Notes: generated from the letters alone by a model not told the origin. 23,464 nucleotides of DNA from Streptomyces sp. NRRL S-337 (GCF_000720175.1 NZ_JOIX01000107.1:1-23464); one strand, 5' to 3'; shown: positions 15,481 through 23,352, numbered from the stretch's first letter. Numbers and translations: made by a program.

Positions 15481-15825
15481 ATGGAACAGTCCACGCCCGG
15501 CCCGGAGCCGGAGGCAGCCGACGGCACGGAGCAGGCCGGGCCCGCGCGCCCGGCCGGAGGCGCCGGGGAGGCGGCGGCCACCCGGGAGGCGGCGGCCACC
15601 GAGGAGGCCGGGCCCGAGCCGCTCGGCGTCGCCGTCACCCCCACCGGCCAGGCCGCGGTCGACGCCGGACTGCGGCGTCTCGCCGATGCCGACCACCTGC
15701 CGGTGGGCGTACACCTGAAGGTGTACGAGGATGTGCACCGCGGGCTCCGCGACGTACTGGCCGGTCTCGACCAGCACCCCGGGCCGCCCGCACCGTCCTC
15801 CACGACGCACGACAACAGGAGCTGA
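15481..15825 (+). CDS. Small conserved protein upstream of tlyA
   Basis: A 114-residue soluble protein with two parts. Residues 1 to about 48 are low-complexity, rich in Ala, Glu, Gly and Pro. The rest (LGVAVTPTGQAAVDAGLRRL to VHRGLRDVLAGLDQ) looks like a short structured helical domain. I do not recognise a characterised family. Its position directly before tlyA matches a small hypothetical gene (Rv1693, from memory) between the HAD phosphatase and tlyA in M. tuberculosis, so it is probably a real conserved gene. The tlyA ribosome site lies over its last codons, so the two are translationally linked. Confidence 0.78.
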   Translation: MEQSTPGPEPEAADGTEQAGPARPAGGAGEAAATREAAATEEAGPEPLGVAVTPTGQAAVDAGLRRLADADHLPVGVHLKVYEDVHRGLRDVLAGLDQHPGPPAPSSTTHDNRS

Positions 15826-15832
15826 ACCACAG

Positions 15833-16648
15833 GTGGCAGGAGTGGCACGACGCCGACTCGACGCGGAGCTGGTGCGCCGCAAGCTGGCCCGCTCGCGCGA
15901 GCACGCCAGCCAGCTGATCGCCGCGGGCCGGGTGACCGTCGGCGGCACCACCGCGAGCAAACCGGCCACCCAGGTGGAGACCAGCGCGGCCGTGGTCGTC
16001 CGCGCCGACGAGAACGACCCCGACTACGTCTCGCGCGGCGGTCACAAGCTCGCCGGGGCGTTCGCCGCCTTCGTCCCGCGCGGCCTGAAGATCGAGGGAC
16101 GCCGGGCGCTGGACGCCGGCGCCTCCACCGGCGGCTTCACCGACGTCCTGCTGCGGGCCGGCGCCGGTCATGTCGTCGCCGTCGACGTCGGATACGGCCA
16201 GCTCGCCTGGTCGCTGCAGAGCGACGAGCGGGTCACCGTGAAGGACCGCACCAATGTGCGCGAGTTGACGCTCGACCAGATCGACGGGGTGCCCGTCGAC
16301 CTCGTCGTGGGCGATCTGTCGTTCATCCCGCTGGGGCTCGTGCTGCCCGCGCTGGTCGGCTGCGCGGCACCGGACGCCGACCTGGTGCTGATGGTCAAGC
16401 CGCAGTTCGAGGTCGGCAAGGAGCGGCTGGGCAGCGGCGGGGTCGTGCGCAGCGCCGCGCTACGGGCCGAGGCCGTCACGGCCGTCGCGACCCGGGCGGC
16501 GGAACTGGGACTTGGCGTACTTGGAGTAGTTGCCAGCCCGCTGCCTGGACCTTCCGGGAATGTCGAGTACTTTCTGTGGCTGCGCGCCGGGGCGCCTGCA
16601 CTCGACCCGGCGGATGTCGACCGTGCAGTGGCGGAGGGGCCTCGTTGA
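15833..16648 (+). CDS. tlyA: TlyA family rRNA 2'-O-methyltransferase / hemolysin-like
   Basis: A 271-residue protein with an N-terminal S4 RNA-binding domain (about 5-55, RRRLDAELVRRKLARSREHA) and an FtsJ-like Rossmann methyltransferase domain. The SAM-binding motif is LDAGASTGGFTD (93-104). The catalytic tetrad known for M. tuberculosis TlyA (K69, D154, K182, E238) appears as K72, D161, K189 and E245 with matching spacing. In mycobacteria the enzyme 2'-O-methylates cytidines of 16S and 23S rRNA and gives capreomycin sensitivity; which sites are modified here cannot be told from sequence. The GTG at 15833 is preferred: aggag (15817-15821) lies 11 bases upstream; a second in-frame GTG at 15842 is possible. 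It overlaps NAD kinase by four bases. Confidence 0.93.
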   Translation: MAGVARRRLDAELVRRKLARSREHASQLIAAGRVTVGGTTASKPATQVETSAAVVVRADENDPDYVSRGGHKLAGAFAAFVPRGLKIEGRRALDAGASTGGFTDVLLRAGAGHVVAVDVGYGQLAWSLQSDERVTVKDRTNVRELTLDQIDGVPVDLVVGDLSFIPLGLVLPALVGCAAPDADLVLMVKPQFEVGKERLGSGGVVRSAALRAEAVTAVATRAAELGLGVLGVVASPLPGPSGNVEYFLWLRAGAPALDPADVDRAVAEGPR

Positions 16649-17586
16649 CCACAACCCAGGCAGTTGAAGGCAGCGCAGCACACGAGAACACCGGAGCCGG
16701 GCGGACGGTGTTCCTGCTCGCACACACCGGCCGCCCCGCGGCCGTCCGCAGCGCCGAACTCGTCGTCCAGGGGCTGCTGCGCAGCGGCATCGGGGTGCGG
16801 GTGCTGGCCGAGGAGGCCGCGGACCTGCCGCTGCCGCCCCCGGTCGAACGCGTCGAGCTGGAGCAGTGCGCGGCCGAGGGCTGCGAACTGATCGTGGTGC
16901 TGGGCGGGGACGGGACCCTGCTGCGCGGCGCGGACTTCGCCCGGACGTCCGGCGTCCCCATGCTCGGCGTCAACCTCGGCCGGGTCGGCTTCCTCGCCGA
17001 GGCCGAACGCGACGACCTCGACAAGGTCGTCGACCGGGTCGTCACCCGCGCCTACGAGGTCGAGGAGCGCATGACCCTCGACATCCTCGTCCGCAACAAC
17101 GGCAACATCGTGCACACCGACTGGGCGCTCAACGAGGCGTCGGTGGAGAAGGCCGCCCGCGAGCGGATGCTGGAGGTCGTGACCGAGGTCGACGGCCGGC
17201 CGGTCTCCCGCTTCGGCGGCGACGGCGTGGTCTGCGCGACCCCCACCGGCTCGACCGCCTACGCCTTCTCGGCCGGCGGCCCGGTGGTCTGGCCCGAGGT
17301 CGAGGCGCTGCTGATGGTGCCCATCAGCGCCCACGCCCTCTTCGCCAAGCCGCTGGTCACCTCGCCGCACTCGGTCCTCGCCGTCGAGGTCCAGCCCAAG
17401 ACGCCGCACGGCGTGCTGTGGTGCGACGGCCGCCGCACTGTCGAACTCCCCGCCGGCGCCCGCGTCGAGGTCCGCCGCGGCGCGGTGCCGGTCCGTCTGG
17501 CCCGGCTGCACCACGCCTCCTTCACCGACCGCCTGGTCGCCAAGTTCGCCCTCCCGGTGGCGGGCTGGCGGGGAGCGCCCCACTAG
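16645..17586 (+). CDS. nadK: NAD kinase
   Basis: A 313-residue ATP- or polyphosphate-dependent NAD kinase that makes NADP. It has the catalytic GGDGT (87-91), NLGRVGFLAE (110-119), NE at 163-164 in ALNEASV, and the NAD-binding GGDGVVCATPTGSTAYAFSA (191-210). The start is assigned to TTG at 16645: it overlaps the tlyA stop (TTGA) and has ggagg (16633-16637) at a spacing of seven. An upstream ATG at 16576 is in frame but lies inside tlyA, has no ribosome site, and would add 23 unlikely residues. In other actinobacteria the next gene is recN; here two minus-strand genes come between. It converges with the S41 peptidase gene, seven bases apart, with no hairpin seen. Confidence 0.95.
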   Translation: MTTTQAVEGSAAHENTGAGRTVFLLAHTGRPAAVRSAELVVQGLLRSGIGVRVLAEEAADLPLPPPVERVELEQCAAEGCELIVVLGGDGTLLRGADFARTSGVPMLGVNLGRVGFLAEAERDDLDKVVDRVVTRAYEVEERMTLDILVRNNGNIVHTDWALNEASVEKAARERMLEVVTEVDGRPVSRFGGDGVVCATPTGSTAYAFSAGGPVVWPEVEALLMVPISAHALFAKPLVTSPHSVLAVEVQPKTPHGVLWCDGRRTVELPAGARVEVRRGAVPVRLARLHHASFTDRLVAKFALPVAGWRGAPH

Positions 17587-17593
17587 CGGCCGC

Positions 17594-19072
17594 TCACGAC
17601 GAACCCGCGAGGAGTGCCCTGGCACGGGCCAGGCCCGGGTCCCGGTGCGCGGCGAGGTCCTCGTCGTCGAAGACCGGGACCGGTACGGCCGGAGGGATGC
17701 CGGTGCCGTCGAAGGTCCGGCCGCCGGCGGTCAGGAACTCCTCGTTGGGCAGACCGAAGCGCCAGCCGTTCGCCAGGCCGCGGTCCAGGACATCGGAGAA
17801 GACGCCCTGGGTGTGCTCCCCGATCCGGGTGGGGGCGGGGGAGCGGCCCATCAGGGACTGGGTGAAGGTCTCGCCCGCACTGATGGTGAGGCGGCCGGTG
17901 AGCACCGCCACCGGGCCGGTGTAGACCGGCCCGTGGTGCGGCCGGACCCGCACCGGCACCGGCGTGGTGAACCGCGCCGGATCCCGCGGGTCGTTGCGCG
18001 CCCGCTTGCGGTAGGCGAGATAGCCGCGGTCGGTGAGCCGGGAGGCGATGCGCAGACCCAGCGGATCGGCGCCGCCGCCGTTCAGCCGGACGTCGACGAT
18101 CAGGCCGCGCAGCGCCCCCGGCCCCCGCGTACGGCCCTTCGTGAACACCGCGTCCAGGGCCCGGTCGAGCTCGGCGACATCCCCCGCGTAATCGCCCTTC
18201 TTCGTGTACCGGGCGAACTGGGTGACGCGGAAGTACCCGATCCGGCCGGGCAGATCGGCATAGGACAGCCTGCCCTGCGCCCACTCGCGCCGGTGGACGC
18301 CGGGACCGAGGCCGGCCGTGATCGCCGCCTCGACACGGGCCGTGAAGGCCGGGGTGGGCAGGACCGTACCGGGACGTTTCCCCGCGAACCACCGGTCGGG
18401 GCCGGCCACGACCCGGGTGTGCGCGTCGTGCAGCGGCTCGATCATCGCGCGCAGCACCGCGAAGAGTTCGGCATCGGTGGTCCGGGCCGTGATCCGGGGG
18501 CGGTAGCGGTCGCGGACCGCCGCCCAGTCGACCTTCTTCGCCCGGAAGAACGGGTAGTTCTCGGCGTACGTCCGCCAGAACACGTCGAACGCAGCCCGGG
18601 GATCGCGCGGCGGGCGCTCGGCGCACCGGGCGGGCAGCGCGGCGATCCGGCGCAGGGCCCGCCGCCCCGCGTTGTCCGCACTCGTCCACCGGGCGCTGCC
18701 GGCCCCCTCCGGGGTCAGCGTGAGCGGCGCCGAGTCCGGGACCGTGAACCGGCTCCGGCCGTCCGCGTCGGGCGCGCCCGCCCGGGTACCCGTGACGGCC
18801 CCCGGCAGACAACTGACCGCGGTGGTCTCGTACGTCCGCAGGCTGCGGCCCTTGACGGTGACGAGGGTCCCGTAGCCGTCCATCCGCCAGACGCCCTCCA
18901 GGGACGCGCGGCCGGCGGACGCCGGCCGGGAAGCGGCCGGTTCCGGTGCGGAGGCCGGGCCGCCGGCGCAGGCGGTGGTGGCGGTCAGCGCGGTCACGGC
19001 CGTCACGGCGGCGAACAGCGCGAGCGTGCCGCGGGGGCGGCGGGAGCGGACGGGGCCGCTGTGGTCGTTCAT
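17594..19072 (-). CDS. Secreted S41-family serine peptidase (probable lipoprotein)
   Basis: A 492-residue exported protease of the C-terminal-processing/tricorn-like S41 family. The N-terminus has an arginine-rich start (SRRPRG), a hydrophobic segment (about 16-33) and Cys35 in a lipobox-like TTAC, so it is either a lipoprotein or secreted. The peptidase region begins near 160 (FDVFWRTYAENYPFF), has HDAHT (215-219), GRIGYFRVTQF, LIVDVRLNGGG (324-334), and the nucleophile Ser398 in LTISAGETFTQ. No clear PDZ domain is visible. The ATG at 19072 has cgagg six bases upstream. It lies 19 bases after the FtsX-like permease gene and is probably co-transcribed with it. The substrate is unknown. Confidence 0.88.
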   Translation of the reverse strand: MNDHSGPVRSRRPRGTLALFAAVTAVTALTATTACAGGPASAPEPAASRPASAGRASLEGVWRMDGYGTLVTVKGRSLRTYETTAVSCLPGAVTGTRAGAPDADGRSRFTVPDSAPLTLTPEGAGSARWTSADNAGRRALRRIAALPARCAERPPRDPRAAFDVFWRTYAENYPFFRAKKVDWAAVRDRYRPRITARTTDAELFAVLRAMIEPLHDAHTRVVAGPDRWFAGKRPGTVLPTPAFTARVEAAITAGLGPGVHRREWAQGRLSYADLPGRIGYFRVTQFARYTKKGDYAGDVAELDRALDAVFTKGRTRGPGALRGLIVDVRLNGGGADPLGLRIASRLTDRGYLAYRKRARNDPRDPARFTTPVPVRVRPHHGPVYTGPVAVLTGRLTISAGETFTQSLMGRSPAPTRIGEHTQGVFSDVLDRGLANGWRFGLPNEEFLTAGGRTFDGTGIPPAVPVPVFDDEDLAAHRDPGLARARALLAGSS

Positions 19073-19091
19073 CGATACCTCGTGAGGGTGA

Positions 19092-20441
19092 TCAGGCCGC
19101 GGCCAGGGTGTCCGTGGCGCGGCGGCGCAGGGTCAGGTGGACCGGCAGACCGGTCGCGAGCAGGGCGAGCAGCAGGGTGCCGCCGGCGATCGCGGCGGCC
19201 GTCGTCCAGGGCACATACGGCAGCGCGGCACCGAACGTCCGCCGGAGCACCGGGGCGAGCGTGAGCAGGGCGATGGCCGCGCCGAGGACCAGGGCGGTGC
19301 CCGCGACGACGGCCGCCTCCCAGGCCGCCATCGCCCGCACCTGCCGGGGATAGGTACCGATCAGCCGCAGCAGCGCCAGCTCGCGGCGGCGCTCGGCGGT
19401 GATCACGGCGAGGGTGTTGGCGGCGGCGATGGCGGCGAACCCCGCGTACAGCCCGGTACCGACCTGGTCCAGCCACACCTCGTCGGGCGGACCGGCGGAA
19501 CCGGTCAGATGCCGCGCGGTGGTGTGCAGCGCGATCTTCGTGGTGCCGAACGCCACCACCAGGACCAGCGGGACCACCGCCGCGGAGAACCGGCGGGACT
19601 GCGCCGTGACGTTTCGCATCGCCAGCCCGGCCGCGCCGCCGAACCGGCCGACCAGCCGGGACACCAGCCACGCCGCCGGGCCCACCAGCCGGGGCCCCAG
19701 CAGCGCCACCCCGGCGCAGAACAGCAGCAGGACCAGGAACGCGCCCTGACCGGCCTTCTCGGCGGGCTGGTCGGCCAGCAGCCGGGAGAGCAGCACCCCG
19801 CCCGCCGTCGCCAGCAGCCCCAGCGGCAGCCGCAGCGGACCCAGCTTCCGGCGCCCGGCCGCCGCCTCCGCGAGCGCCCGCGCGGGCCGCAGCCCCGCGA
19901 ACCGTGCGGCCGCGATCAGCCCGGCCACCGCCGACGTCACCACCGCGACCGCCAGGCACACCGGCAGCGTCACCCAGCTGAACCGGAAGACCACCCCGCC
20001 GGGAATCAGGCCGCGGGCCACCATGCCGTCGAACCACCAGTGCGCGAGCACCGCGCCCAGCGCACATCCGGCGAGCGCCGCCGGCACGGCCGCCAGCACC
20101 GCCTGCGCGGCGACCGCCCGCCGGATCTGCCACGGCCGCGCACCGACCGCCCGCAGCATCGCGAACTCACGGTGCTGCTGGGCGACGGCCGTACCCATCG
20201 TCGAGGCGATCACGAAGACCGACAGATAGACCGAGCCGAGGAGCAGGACCAGCGCCATCTCCCCGACACCGTGGGCCACCATCGTCCGCCGAGCGGCGAC
20301 CGGAACGCCGTCCGCACCGGCCACCGCGAGCATCGACACCGACGCCCCGACGACCGCGGCGGCGAACAGCGCCGCCACCGCCGTCCCCGCGAACGCCGGC
20401 CGGTGACCGCGCAACGCCGCGCGCGCCAAACCGCTGGGCAT
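19092..20441 (-). CDS. FtsX-like ABC transporter permease, no adjacent ATPase
   Basis: A 449-residue polytopic membrane protein with two FtsX/MacB permease cores. Each carries the cytoplasmic coupling motif: QQHREFAMLRAVGARP (88-103) and ERRRELALLRLIGTYP (about 350-365). It is short for this type, with almost no extracellular domain between the first two membrane segments. The ATG at 20441 has aaagggg six bases upstream; the longer open frame upstream reads through the recN promoter region and is not supported. MacB/FtsX permeases need a partner ATPase, but none is encoded next to it: upstream is the divergent recN, downstream the S41 peptidase. The pairing with a secreted peptidase suggests a joint role at the cell surface, for example handling or sensing a peptide or lipoprotein; that is inference only. 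Confidence 0.88.
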   Translation of the reverse strand: MPSGLARAALRGHRPAFAGTAVAALFAAAVVGASVSMLAVAGADGVPVAARRTMVAHGVGEMALVLLLGSVYLSVFVIASTMGTAVAQQHREFAMLRAVGARPWQIRRAVAAQAVLAAVPAALAGCALGAVLAHWWFDGMVARGLIPGGVVFRFSWVTLPVCLAVAVVTSAVAGLIAAARFAGLRPARALAEAAAGRRKLGPLRLPLGLLATAGGVLLSRLLADQPAEKAGQGAFLVLLLFCAGVALLGPRLVGPAAWLVSRLVGRFGGAAGLAMRNVTAQSRRFSAAVVPLVLVVAFGTTKIALHTTARHLTGSAGPPDEVWLDQVGTGLYAGFAAIAAANTLAVITAERRRELALLRLIGTYPRQVRAMAAWEAAVVAGTALVLGAAIALLTLAPVLRRTFGAALPYVPWTTAAAIAGGTLLLALLATGLPVHLTLRRRATDTLAAA

Positions 20442-20463
20442 GAACGCCCCTTTCGTTTCGCAA

Positions 20464-20574
20464 CCGTGATCAGGGCGGTCGAGCCGGAACGTGAGCGACC
20501 CGGCCGCCCCGGACGTGACCTGCGGGGTCGTCCCGGAAGCCCGCGGGGCCGCCGCCCCGGCCCCGTGATCAGGG
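20464..20574. repeat. 12-bp direct repeat upstream of the FtsX-like gene
   Basis: The sequence ccgtgatcaggg occurs at 20464-20475 and again at 20563-20574, 99 bases apart, in the 262-base gap between the FtsX-like gene and recN. It contains the palindrome tgatca. The rest of this gap has no coding support; the pair may be binding sites for a regulator of the permease-peptidase unit. Confidence 0.5.
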
Positions 20575-20600
20575 TCGCGGCCCGGCGGTACCGGGCACCA

Positions 20601-20637
20601 TGCGGAAACCCTCCGCTTTCGGGTGGGGTTTTCCGCA
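20601..20637. other. Hairpin flanked by short direct repeats upstream of recN
   Basis: An inverted repeat tgcggaaaccc (20601-20611) with ggggttttccgca (20625-20637), one base bulged, loop about 14 bases. It is flanked by gtaccggg at 20588-20595 and 20638-20645. It lies upstream of the predicted recN transcription start, so it is more likely a DNA-level site or the leader of the FtsX message than a recN terminator. Confidence 0.5.
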
Positions 20638-20690
20638 GTACCGGGTGGACGGGGGAGGGGAGGCCGTCGCGGGGCGCCCCCAGGACCTCG

Positions 20691-20696
20691 TAAGGT
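20691..20696 (+). promoter_or_regulatory. -10 box for a leaderless recN transcript
   Basis: TAAGGT, then seven bases (cgtatcc) and the GTG start of recN. No ribosome site lies upstream of the GTG at a usable distance. No actinobacterial LexA box (GAAC-N4-GTTC) was found by eye in the upstream region. Confidence 0.6.
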
Positions 20697-20703
20697 CGTA
20701 TCC

Positions 20704-22443
20704 GTGTTGGAGGAGATGCGGATCCGGTCCCTGGGCGTCATTGACGACGCCGTAGTCGAGCTGTCCCCGGGCTTCACGGCGGTGACCGGCGAGACGGGCG
20801 CCGGCAAGACCATGGTCGTCACCAGCCTCGGCCTGCTGCTCGGCGGGCGCGCCGACCCCGCCCTGGTACGCCTCGGCGCGAAGTCGGCCGTCGTCGAGGG
20901 CAGGATCAGCGTCGGCCCCGACACCCCGGCCGCGGTACGCGCCGAGGAGGCCGGCGCCGAGCTCGACGACGGCGCCCTGCTGATCAGCCGCACCCTCTCC
21001 GCCGAGGGCCGCTCGCGGGCCCACGTCGGCGGCCGCTCCGTACCCGTCGGCCTGCTGGGCGAGTTGGCCGACGACCTGGTCGCCGTGCACGGCCAGACCG
21101 ACCAGCAGGGCCTGCTGCGCCCCGCCCGGCAGCGCCAGGCCCTGGACCGCTACGCCGGCGACGCGGTCGCCGTCCCGCTCGCCAAATACACCGCCGCGCA
21201 CCGCCGGCTGCGCGCCGTCACCACCGAACTGGACGAGCTGACCACCCGCGCCCGGGAACGCGCCCAGGAAGCCGATCTGCTGCGCTTCGGCCTCGACGAG
21301 ATCGCCGCGGTCGAACCGCAGCCCGGCGAGGACACCGAACTCGCCGCCGAGGCCGAGCGGCTCGGCCACGCCGAGGCACTCGCCTCCGCCGCCACCGCCG
21401 CCCACGCCGCGCTGGCCGGCAACCCCGAGGACCCCGAAGGCGTCGAGGCCACCACGCTCGTCGCCGGCGCGCACCGCGCCCTCGAAGCCGTACGCGGCCA
21501 CGACCCGGAGCTCGCCGGCCTCGCCGACCGCCTCGGGGAGATCGGCATCCTGATGGCGGACGTGGCGGGCGAGCTCGCCGGCTACGCCGACAACCTCGAC
21601 GCCGACCCGCTGCGGCTCGCCGCGGTCGAGGAGCGCCGCGCCGCCCTTACCCACCTGACCCGCAAATACGGCGAGGACATCGCCGCGGTGCTGACCTGGT
21701 CGGAGCAGAGCGCCGCCCGGCTCGCCGAACTGGACGGCGACGACGACCGGATCGGCGAACTCACCACCGAACGGGACGCACTCCGGGCCGAACTGGGCGA
21801 ACTCGCCCAGACGTTGACCGATGCCCGCACCGCGTCCGCCGAGCGCTTCGCGGACGCCGTGACCGCCGAACTCGCCGAGCTGGCCATGCCGCACGCCCGG
21901 GTGACCGTCGAGATCCGGCAGACCGAGGTGCCCGAGGACGCCGACGGCATCGTGGTCGGCGGCCGCACCGTCGCCTACGGGCCGGCCGGCGCCGACGAGG
22001 TCGAACTCCTCCTGGCCCCGCACCCGGGCGCCCCGCCCCGGCCGATCGCCAAGGGGGCGTCCGGCGGTGAACTCTCCCGGGTGATGCTCGCCGTCGAGGT
22101 GGTCTTCGCCGGCTCCGACCCCGTACCGACCTACCTCTTCGACGAGGTCGACGCGGGCGTCGGCGGCAAGGCGGCCGTCGAGGTCGGCCGGCGGCTGGCC
22201 CGTCTCGCCAAATCGGCCCAGGTCGTGGTCGTCACCCACCTCCCGCAGGTCGCCGCCTTCGCCGACCGCCAGCTCCTGGTGGCGAAGACCAACGACGGCT
22301 CGGTCACCCGGAGCGGCGTCACGATCCTGGAGGGCGAGGAGCGGGTCCGTGAACTCTCCCGCATGCTCGCCGGCCAGGAAGACTCCGAAACGGCCCGCGC
22401 CCACGCCGAGGAACTCCTGGAAACCGCCCGCACGGGCCGCTAG
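20704..22443 (+). CDS. recN: DNA repair protein RecN
   Basis: A 579-residue SMC-like ATPase that acts in double-strand break repair. The N-terminal half-domain has Walker A GETGAGKT (29-36). The middle is Glu/Arg/Ala-rich and helical, as expected for the coiled-coil arms (about 150-390). The C-terminal half-domain has the ABC signature SGGELSRVM (453-461) and Walker B YLFDEVDAGVGG (476-487), followed by VVVVTHLPQVAAFAD. The length is usual. The GTG at 20704 gives the conserved N-terminus LEEMRIRSLGVIDDA; the open frame to 20623 lies upstream of the predicted promoter. It is separated from NAD kinase by the FtsX/S41 pair. Confidence 0.96.
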   Translation: MLEEMRIRSLGVIDDAVVELSPGFTAVTGETGAGKTMVVTSLGLLLGGRADPALVRLGAKSAVVEGRISVGPDTPAAVRAEEAGAELDDGALLISRTLSAEGRSRAHVGGRSVPVGLLGELADDLVAVHGQTDQQGLLRPARQRQALDRYAGDAVAVPLAKYTAAHRRLRAVTTELDELTTRARERAQEADLLRFGLDEIAAVEPQPGEDTELAAEAERLGHAEALASAATAAHAALAGNPEDPEGVEATTLVAGAHRALEAVRGHDPELAGLADRLGEIGILMADVAGELAGYADNLDADPLRLAAVEERRAALTHLTRKYGEDIAAVLTWSEQSAARLAELDGDDDRIGELTTERDALRAELGELAQTLTDARTASAERFADAVTAELAELAMPHARVTVEIRQTEVPEDADGIVVGGRTVAYGPAGADEVELLLAPHPGAPPRPIAKGASGGELSRVMLAVEVVFAGSDPVPTYLFDEVDAGVGGKAAVEVGRRLARLAKSAQVVVVTHLPQVAAFADRQLLVAKTNDGSVTRSGVTILEGEERVRELSRMLAGQEDSETARAHAEELLETARTGR

Positions 22444-22548
22444 GGGCGGCATCCCGCCCGGCGGTGATCCCCGAGGCCGGCCGGACCACGCCCGCCCCCT
22501 AGGGTGACCGGAGTTCGAGCCGGCAGGGTGCCGGCCGAGGGGAGTGAC

Positions 22549-23352
22549 ATGGCGGCGGCAGGCGGCAAGGTGCTCACACGGATCTCGGCGCTGCTGGGGG
22601 CGGCTGGCGCGACCCGGGCCGCCTACGGGGCGCTCAGGAGCCGGCCGCCGGGCGGCGCCGTCCTGTGGGAGCGCAAGAACCACGCCGGCCGCACCGTCCA
22701 TCTGCACGCCGGCCTCGCCACGGCCACCGGTACGGCCCTCGCCGTGGCCACCGCACCGGGCCTTCCGGCCCGCACCCGGGCGGCATCCACGCTGGCCGTA
22801 CTGGCGGCCGGAGCCTGCGGGGCGTACGACGACGTCTTCGGTGCCAGTGACCCCCGCCGCGGCTTCCGGGCCCACCTCTCGGCGCTGCGGAACCGTGAGG
22901 TCACCAGTGGGGCGGTGAAGCTGTTCGGCATCGGTGCCGCCGGTCTCGCGGCGGGCGCCCTGCTGAAGGAACGCCCGGCCGACAAGCTCCTGGCGGGCGT
23001 GGTCATCGCAGGCTCGGCGCACCTGGTGAACCTCCTGGACGTCCGCCCCGGCCGCGCAGCCGGCGCCGTACTGGCCCTCGGCGCGCCCGGCCTCCTCCGC
23101 CGCGGCCCGGCGGGACCGCTGTCCGCCGCACCCATGGGGGCCGTGGCCGCGATCGCCCGCGACGACCTGGAGGAACGCACCATGCTCGGCGACGCCGGCG
23201 CCCACGCCCTCGGCGCCGCCCTCGGCCTCGCCATCGCCACCGGCACCACCCGCCCCTCCCTGACCGCCCACGCCGCCGCCCTCGTCGCCGCAACGATCGC
23301 GGGGGACCGCGTGAGCCGGTGGGCGGGGGCAGGAGGCGGCGCCAGCCGGTGA
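22549..23352 (+). CDS. MraY/WecA-like (glycosyltransferase family 4) membrane protein
   Basis: A 267-residue membrane protein. It keeps reduced forms of the motifs of the polyprenyl-phosphate sugar-1-phosphate transferases: ERKNHAGRTVHLHAG (41-55), YDDVFG (93-98), VNLLDVRPGRA (160-170, compare NLxDGxDGLA) and MLGDAGAHALGAALG (212-226, compare MGDxGSxxLG). Hydrophobic segments lie near 57-75, 80-92, 125-140, 147-160 and 238-250. It is shorter than MraY (about 350 residues) and degenerate at the second motif (DVRPG for DGLDG), so the activity is uncertain; a role in envelope glycan metabolism is likely. The ATG at 22549 has a gaggggag ribosome site. A TAGGGT box at 22500-22505 may be its own promoter, 105 bases after recN. 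Confidence 0.75.
   Translation: MAAAGGKVLTRISALLGAAGATRAAYGALRSRPPGGAVLWERKNHAGRTVHLHAGLATATGTALAVATAPGLPARTRAASTLAVLAAGACGAYDDVFGASDPRRGFRAHLSALRNREVTSGAVKLFGIGAAGLAAGALLKERPADKLLAGVVIAGSAHLVNLLDVRPGRAAGAVLALGAPGLLRRGPAGPLSAAPMGAVAAIARDDLEERTMLGDAGAHALGAALGLAIATGTTRPSLTAHAAALVAATIAGDRVSRWAGAGGGASR

Noticed and set aside
16576..16644. ATG at 16576 as the NAD kinase start.
   Set aside because: It lies well inside tlyA, lacks a ribosome site and adds a Cys/Gly/Arg-rich stretch. The TTG at 16645 has ggagg at the right distance and the usual four-base overlap.
20442..20700. Remnant of an ABC ATPase gene upstream of the FtsX-like permease.
   Set aside because: No Walker A, signature or Walker B fragment can be read in any frame of the gap; the upstream extension of the permease frame is non-coding in character.
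20442..20703. SOS/LexA or RecA-independent damage-response operator for recN.
   Set aside because: No GAAC-N4-GTTC box was found, and the ten bases placed eight upstream of TAAGGT do not resemble the TTGTCRGTGR motif. Only the -10 box is supported.
20569..23271. A 900-codon minus-strand open frame opposite recN and the MraY-like gene.
   Set aside because: It is a Gly/Ala/Arg-rich shadow spanning two real genes and their intergenic region; RecN motifs on the plus strand are complete.
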